A stretch of 7,918 nt of DNA, from the NCBI GenBank assembly GCA_910585805.1, contig CAJUFB010000143.1, positions 1 to 7,918 on the forward strand, read 5' to 3'. Below, piece by piece: positions 3,851 to 7,918 of this stretch. The notes beneath the pieces were generated by a model that did not search any database, was not told the origin of the DNA, and worked only from the letters and a program-made list of their open reading frames with translations. Source of the DNA: an uncultured Acetatifactor sp. GTDB taxonomy: Bacteria > Bacillota > Clostridia > Lachnospirales > Lachnospiraceae. Position 1 is the stretch's first letter. The number at the start of each line of letters is the position of its first letter. Both the position numbers and the translations under genes were made by a program.

Positions 3851-6466
3851 ATGGCAAAAAGACAAAGACAAAATAAATCCGGCCGCGGAAATATACTGAT
3901 TGTCACCATTGTGCTGACATTTATCATATTAGGGACCGTGGTCTATTCTCTCGCAGGGCAGATTTCGTCCCAAATGTCCCAATCTGCAATCGACAATTTA
4001 AGCGAAAGTCTGGGGCTGCTTAGAGGAACCATCCAGGCTGTTCTGCAGAAGGAAGCAGAATTCCAGAAACTCATCGCTCAGGAACTGGCCACGTTGGAAG
4101 ATCCGGAGTCTTTCGTGCGCTCTTACAATACCAATAAGACAATGAGCAAATTGTCCATTATCCCTGCCGGAGAAAGCACGGGTGTCTCCAATACAGGAGA
4201 AGCCTTTTCCCCAGACGGGCTGGACTTTTCTTCCGGCAAGGAAGTGGATGGCCTGCCCCTGTCCGCTTCTTACTTAAACAATATGGGGACCTGGGCCTAT
4301 ACCATTTCCTGTCCTGTGGAAAAAAATGAAACTCTGGCCGGCACGCTCTATGTGGAATATATTTATGATTCTCTGGACGAGGCGCTGCCCCCAAAATTTT
4401 ACAATAATAATGCCACACTGTATGTAATGGATGCAGGAAGCGAACGCTTTGTGCTGAAACCGAAGGGAATCGGGGAACGAGCTGCCGGGCACCTGAACCT
4501 CCAGGATTTCTACAATGCCAACCGGATACTGGAACCGGATGTCCAGGCCATGGTGTCGGACAGCATCCGGAAGGGAGAGCATGTGATGTTCTACCACGAT
4601 GTCCGTGACAGGGAATCCCTGATCTATATGTGGGCGGTGAACGACGGCGCTCTCTACCTCATCGGCTATGTCCCCATTGACTCCATTCAGCAGGAGGGCA
4701 AGGCCGTAAACCAGAACCTCATCATCGTAGTGATCGTGATGCTGACCGCTTTCCTGATCTGCTGTGCACTGTATTTCCTGAACGAGCGTCAGAAAAGCCA
4801 CATCAGAAAGGAACAGGAGCAGGAAAGGGAGCAGCACAATCAACAGCTGATGGAGGCCCTCCAGGCTGCCCGGATCGCCAGCAGCTCCAAAACCACATTT
4901 CTGTCCAATATGTCCCACGACATCCGCACTCCCATGAACGCCATCCTGGGCTTTACCACTCTGCTTGCAAAGGAGGCGGATGATCCAGCCAGAGTTCGGG
5001 AATACACAAAGAAGATCACCGCTTCGGGACAGCATCTTTTAGGCCTGATCAATGATGTGCTGGATGTATCCAAGATCGAGAGCGGAAAAACCGTGCTTAC
5101 CATGGGAGAATTTACCCTGGAAAACATGATTTCTTCCATAGATGCCATTATCCGCCCCATGGCTGCAGGAAAGCACCAGCGGTTCGACATCATGGCCAGC
5201 GGCATCCGGCACGAATGCCTCATCGGCGACGAAACCAGAATGAACCAGATACTGATCAATCTTCTCTCTAATTCCGTCAAGTATACGCAGGAAGGGGGAC
5301 AGATACAGCTGCGGATCATCGGTCTGGAACAGCGTTCCAGCCAGTTTGAGCATCTGAAGATCGAAGTGGAGGACAATGGCTACGGAATGACTCCGGAATA
5401 CCTGAAAATCCTTTTCGACCCTTTCACCAGAGCCGAAAACAGCACCACCAATAAGGTGCAGGGAACCGGTCTTGGCATGGCCATTACAAAAAATATCGTA
5501 GAGCTTATGGGCGGAACCATAAATGTGTCCAGCGAAGTAGGCAAGGGAACGCTTTTTACTGTGGAACTGGAACTTCGCATCCCTGACCTGGCCAGCGACG
5601 GACAGTTCTGGACAGAACAGGGCATCCGGCGGATACTGGCAGTGGACGACGAACCCTATATCCTGGAAAATATCAAAACCCTGATGAAAGATACCGGCGT
5701 CATCACAGATACCTGCGCCGGCGGCAGGGATGCCCTCCTTTCTATCAGGCAGGCTCAGCAAAATGGCTGTCGCTACGACCTGGTTCTGATGGACTGGAGT
5801 ATTCCCGGCATGGATGGGATCGAGACAGTCCGGCAGATCCGTGCAGAAGCAGGTGACGGCATTTCCATCCTGTTCCTCACCGCCTGTGACTGGGATGACA
5901 TCAAAGTAAAAGCGAAAGATGTGGGCGTGAACGGTTTCCTGGCAAAGCCCTTCTTCGTATCTGCTTTGAAAGAGAAGCTGCTGGAGCTGAGCTCCGGTGG
6001 AGAAGAAGAGAAAGCTTCTGCCGAAACAGCCGGGGACAATTGCCTGGAAGGGCGTTACTTCCTGGTTGCGGAAGACAACGAAATCAATTCCGAAATCCTT
6101 CTGGCTCTTTTGGAGGGAGAAGGCGCTTCCTGTACCGTGGCCGAAAACGGACGCCTGGCCGTGGATGCCTTTTCCGCCGCGGCGCCGGGAAGCTTCGATG
6201 CCATACTGATGGATGTGCAGATGCCTGTGATGAACGGCTATGACGCCACCAGGGAAATCCGCTCTTTAGACCGGGAAGATGCCGCATCCATCCCCATCAT
6301 TGCCATGACGGCAAACGCTTTTGCGGAGGATGTAAAAGATGCCCTGGGCGCCGGGATGAATGACCATATCGCAAAGCCCATCGATCTTGATATCATCAAG
6401 AAGGTATTGACCAGATACACGCGGAATCTACCTGCCGGACCGGAAAGTAATGAAATGAATTCCTGA
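3851..6466 (+). CDS. Hybrid sensor histidine kinase with two receiver domains
   Basis: An 871-residue membrane phosphorelay kinase. Order: membrane segment 14-34; extracytoplasmic region 35-288, probably a double-Cache-type sensor; membrane segment 289-311; charged Glu/Gln linker to about 345; HisKA with phospho-accepting His356 in SHDIRTP; HATPase with N-box Asn470/Asn474, G1 DNGYGM (508-513), F-box FDPFTR and G2 GTGLGM (538-543). Receiver 1 (about 596-710) has Asp599/Asp600, phospho-acceptor Asp648, Thr677 and Lys699. Receiver 2 (about 737-857) has Glu741/Asp742, Asp788, Thr820 and Lys842. All catalytic residues are present. No HPt or DNA-binding domain follows, so output needs a separate partner. 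The start is ATG at 3851 with AAAGGTGA (3835-3842) 8 nt upstream; a longer in-frame extension to 3659 overlaps the promoter and the divergent small gene and is rejected. It is followed after 26 nt by the binding-protein gene. Confidence 0.97.
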   Translation: MAKRQRQNKSGRGNILIVTIVLTFIILGTVVYSLAGQISSQMSQSAIDNLSESLGLLRGTIQAVLQKEAEFQKLIAQELATLEDPESFVRSYNTNKTMSKLSIIPAGESTGVSNTGEAFSPDGLDFSSGKEVDGLPLSASYLNNMGTWAYTISCPVEKNETLAGTLYVEYIYDSLDEALPPKFYNNNATLYVMDAGSERFVLKPKGIGERAAGHLNLQDFYNANRILEPDVQAMVSDSIRKGEHVMFYHDVRDRESLIYMWAVNDGALYLIGYVPIDSIQQEGKAVNQNLIIVVIVMLTAFLICCALYFLNERQKSHIRKEQEQEREQHNQQLMEALQAARIASSSKTTFLSNMSHDIRTPMNAILGFTTLLAKEADDPARVREYTKKITASGQHLLGLINDVLDVSKIESGKTVLTMGEFTLENMISSIDAIIRPMAAGKHQRFDIMASGIRHECLIGDETRMNQILINLLSNSVKYTQEGGQIQLRIIGLEQRSSQFEHLKIEVEDNGYGMTPEYLKILFDPFTRAENSTTNKVQGTGLGMAITKNIVELMGGTINVSSEVGKGTLFTVELELRIPDLASDGQFWTEQGIRRILAVDDEPYILENIKTLMKDTGVITDTCAGGRDALLSIRQAQQNGCRYDLVLMDWSIPGMDGIETVRQIRAEAGDGISILFLTACDWDDIKVKAKDVGVNGFLAKPFFVSALKEKLLELSSGGEEEKASAETAGDNCLEGRYFLVAEDNEINSEILLALLEGEGASCTVAENGRLAVDAFSAAAPGSFDAILMDVQMPVMNGYDATREIRSLDREDAASIPIIAMTANAFAEDVKDALGAGMNDHIAKPIDLDIIKKVLTRYTRNLPAGPESNEMNS

Positions 6467-6492
6467 CAATCGCTGAAAGAAAGGGATCTGAT

Positions 6493-7800
6493 ATGAAAAA
6501 GAAAACTTCACAGATAGCAGGGATTTTGTTGACAGGGCTCCTGCTGATGAGCGCGTCGGCCTGCGGGAAGCAGGCTGACACAGACAAAAACCTGGTCAAA
6601 GACTCCAACAATGTCAAACGCACCGTCAACATGTTCACACCTATGGAGAAATCCAATCCCAACGCGGACAATTCCGCGAGAACGGCTCAGGAGCTGACCG
6701 TCATCGCCGCGGAAGAAGCCCTGGGCATACAAGTGGAATACAGGACCTACACCGCCGAAAATTATCAGGAGAAAACCTATGACGAAGTACTTGTGGACCG
6801 GGCCCGCAGCAATATGGACGATATCTACCTGCTCAATCCGGATACGCTCCTGCTGTTGGGTTCCGAAGGATATCTGGCGGATCTTTCCGGCCTGGAAAGC
6901 GCAAAAAACCTGCGTGAGGTGGTGAAGGTTGCCAATACGGTCAACGGAAAGCTGGTGGGCATTCCACAGGAAGTGGTGGCCTATGGTCTGTTTGTAAACA
7001 AGGATACTTTTGACCAATATAACATAAAGCTGCCGGACACTCCGGAAGAATTCCTGGAGTGCTGCAGGGTATTAAAGGAGAACGGTATCGAGACGCCGCT
7101 GGGCGCCAACCGCTGGTGGCTGGAAACCTTCGTTCTGGCCCAGGGCTATGCGGAGCTGTATAACGGGGATAATACCGATGCGGAAATCGCCGCCCTCAAC
7201 AGCGGAGAATCTAAGATGAGTGACTATATGCGCCCCGGTTTCGAGTTTTTGAAGGAACTGATTGACAATGGTTATATCAATGTCGAAAAAGCCTATGTTT
7301 CTGAAGCGATCGAAGCCGAAGGACCGGATTTTCTGGCCGGTAAAACCCCCATTGTCATGGCTTACTGGGGAGCCGCGATCTCGGAGACGGCTTACGGAAA
7401 AACGGATTTCAACATGCAGGTGATCGGCTTCCCCAGCAGCATGGGACAGATGCCGGTCGTTACGCTGACCGGTTTCGGTATAAGCGCAAATGCGGAGAAT
7501 CTGGAGAATGCGATGTCCACTCTGGATTTCATTGTCTCAGATGAGATGCTGCAGCTGTATACTGACAATAACCATGTCATCTCTCCCTCCAGAAACGTGA
7601 ATGTGGAGTGTACCGATGCCTTAAAGCCTCTGAATGACAGGATTAACGAGGGTTTTTATGTACTGGGTTCAAATGCCAATATGAAGGTGGAACAATGGGG
7701 CAATATCTGCCTGGTGGTACGTCAGCTGCTGAACGGCGCTTCCGTGGAGGAATGCATGGCAGAATTTGACCGAATCCAGGCGGAAGCCCTGGCACAGTAG
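6493..7800 (+). CDS. Extracellular solute-binding lipoprotein, sugar-type
   Basis: A 435-residue ABC-type family-1 solute-binding protein. The N-terminus KKK, hydrophobic stretch and lipobox ASA-Cys24 mark a signal-peptidase II lipoprotein tethered to the outer face of the membrane. Typical family features are the hinge region GIPQEVVAYGLFVNKDTF from residue 156, P-TPEEF-LECC after it, an aromatic Trp208/Trp209 pair that could line a sugar site, and FLAGKTPIVMAYWG (280-293). AAAGGG (6480-6485) lies 7 nt before ATG. The gene follows the hybrid kinase by 26 nt and has no promoter of its own visible, so the two are probably co-transcribed. A strong terminator follows at once and no permease or ATPase gene is present, which suggests a co-receptor for the kinase rather than an importer subunit. 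The ligand, probably a sugar or oligosaccharide, is inferred only from the family. Confidence 0.95.
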   Translation: MKKKTSQIAGILLTGLLLMSASACGKQADTDKNLVKDSNNVKRTVNMFTPMEKSNPNADNSARTAQELTVIAAEEALGIQVEYRTYTAENYQEKTYDEVLVDRARSNMDDIYLLNPDTLLLLGSEGYLADLSGLESAKNLREVVKVANTVNGKLVGIPQEVVAYGLFVNKDTFDQYNIKLPDTPEEFLECCRVLKENGIETPLGANRWWLETFVLAQGYAELYNGDNTDAEIAALNSGESKMSDYMRPGFEFLKELIDNGYINVEKAYVSEAIEAEGPDFLAGKTPIVMAYWGAAISETAYGKTDFNMQVIGFPSSMGQMPVVTLTGFGISANAENLENAMSTLDFIVSDEMLQLYTDNNHVISPSRNVNVECTDALKPLNDRINEGFYVLGSNANMKVEQWGNICLVVRQLLNGASVEECMAEFDRIQAEALAQ

Positions 7801-7807
7801 CACGCGA

Positions 7808-7850
7808 AAAGCCAATGGACACATTTCATGTGAACATTGGCTTTATTTTT
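7808..7850 (+). terminator. Strong intrinsic terminator of the kinase operon
   Basis: AAAGCCAATG (7808-7817) pairs perfectly with CATTGGCTTT (7835-7844). Inside, CACAT (7820-7824) pairs with ATGTG (7828-7832) around a TTC loop, separated from the outer stem by a GA/AA internal loop. ATTTTT follows at 7845-7850. It begins 8 nt after the stop codon of the solute-binding protein. The A-run on its 5' side would also allow termination from the opposite strand. Confidence 0.93.
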
Positions 7851-7866
7851 ACCACATCATTATAAT
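7837..7866 (+). promoter_or_regulatory. Possible promoter of the next gene
   Basis: TATAAT (7861-7866) is a perfect -10 box. TTGGCT (7837-7842) could be a -35 box with an 18-nt spacer, but it lies inside the 3' arm of the preceding terminator. Transcription would start near 7873, ahead of the AAGGAG site at 7895-7900. Confidence 0.4.
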
Positions 7867-7908
7867 GTAAGCGGCAAATAATCGGCGTCTATAAAAGGAG
7901 CGCTGCCT

Positions 7909-7918
7909 GTGATATCGT
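7909..7918 (+). CDS. Start of a further gene, cut by the window end
   Basis: GTG at 7909 is preceded by AAGGAG (7895-7900) with 8-nt spacing and by a possible promoter at 7837-7866. Only three codons (M-I-S) are inside the window, so nothing can be said about the product. The call depends entirely on the spacing of the ribosome binding site. Confidence 0.38.

Noticed and set aside
4274..5761. Several long minus-strand frames inside the kinase gene
   Set aside because: They are antisense shadows of a gene with complete kinase and receiver motifs, and have no domains or ribosome binding sites.

Overview
The window looks like chromosomal DNA of a Gram-positive anaerobe of the class Clostridia, most likely Lachnospiraceae. 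The pointers are intermediate base composition, strong AGGAGG-type ribosome binding sites, a lipoprotein solute-binding protein, a membrane-anchored C39-like peptidase, and a 236-residue protein of a type I associate with Lachnospiraceae. No transposase, integrase, phage gene, CRISPR array, tRNA or rRNA is visible.

Layout. (1) 1-136: a regulatory leader with two short perfect inverted repeats ahead of a flavodoxin-fold NAD(P)H/FMN oxidoreductase with a four-cysteine motif (137-754, +). (2) 755-1417: 663 bases without a convincing gene but full of structure. It holds three tandem ~57-nt units that each fold into a GGAAGC/GYTTCC hairpin, then a 15-bp perfect inverted repeat with a 33-nt loop, then a promoter with a perfect TATAAT box and a ~150-nt leader. 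(3) 1418-2128 (+): an uncharacterised protein with a very basic coiled-coil C-terminal half, followed by a stem-loop terminator. (4) 2310-3407 (-): a C39-family cysteine peptidase anchored by one membrane segment, with a 105-residue Arg/Gln-rich cytoplasmic tail. A possible 68-residue protein lies upstream on the same strand (3490-3696). (5) 3780-7850 (+): a two-gene operon with a clear promoter (TTGACT-17-TATAGT), a hybrid sensor histidine kinase (3851-6466; extracytoplasmic sensor, HisKA, HATPase, two receiver domains) and a lipoprotein solute-binding protein (6493-7800), closed by a strong terminator. A further gene may start with GTG at 7909 and run off the window.

The best functional story is the last operon. 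A sugar-type binding lipoprotein is co-transcribed with a membrane hybrid kinase, and a terminator follows directly with no permease or ATPase gene. This suggests the binding protein serves as a ligand co-receptor for the kinase rather than as part of an importer. The best candidate for something undescribed is the tandem hairpin array at 760-931, where one base pair is C-G, G-C and A-T in the three copies, so pairing is kept while sequence changes.
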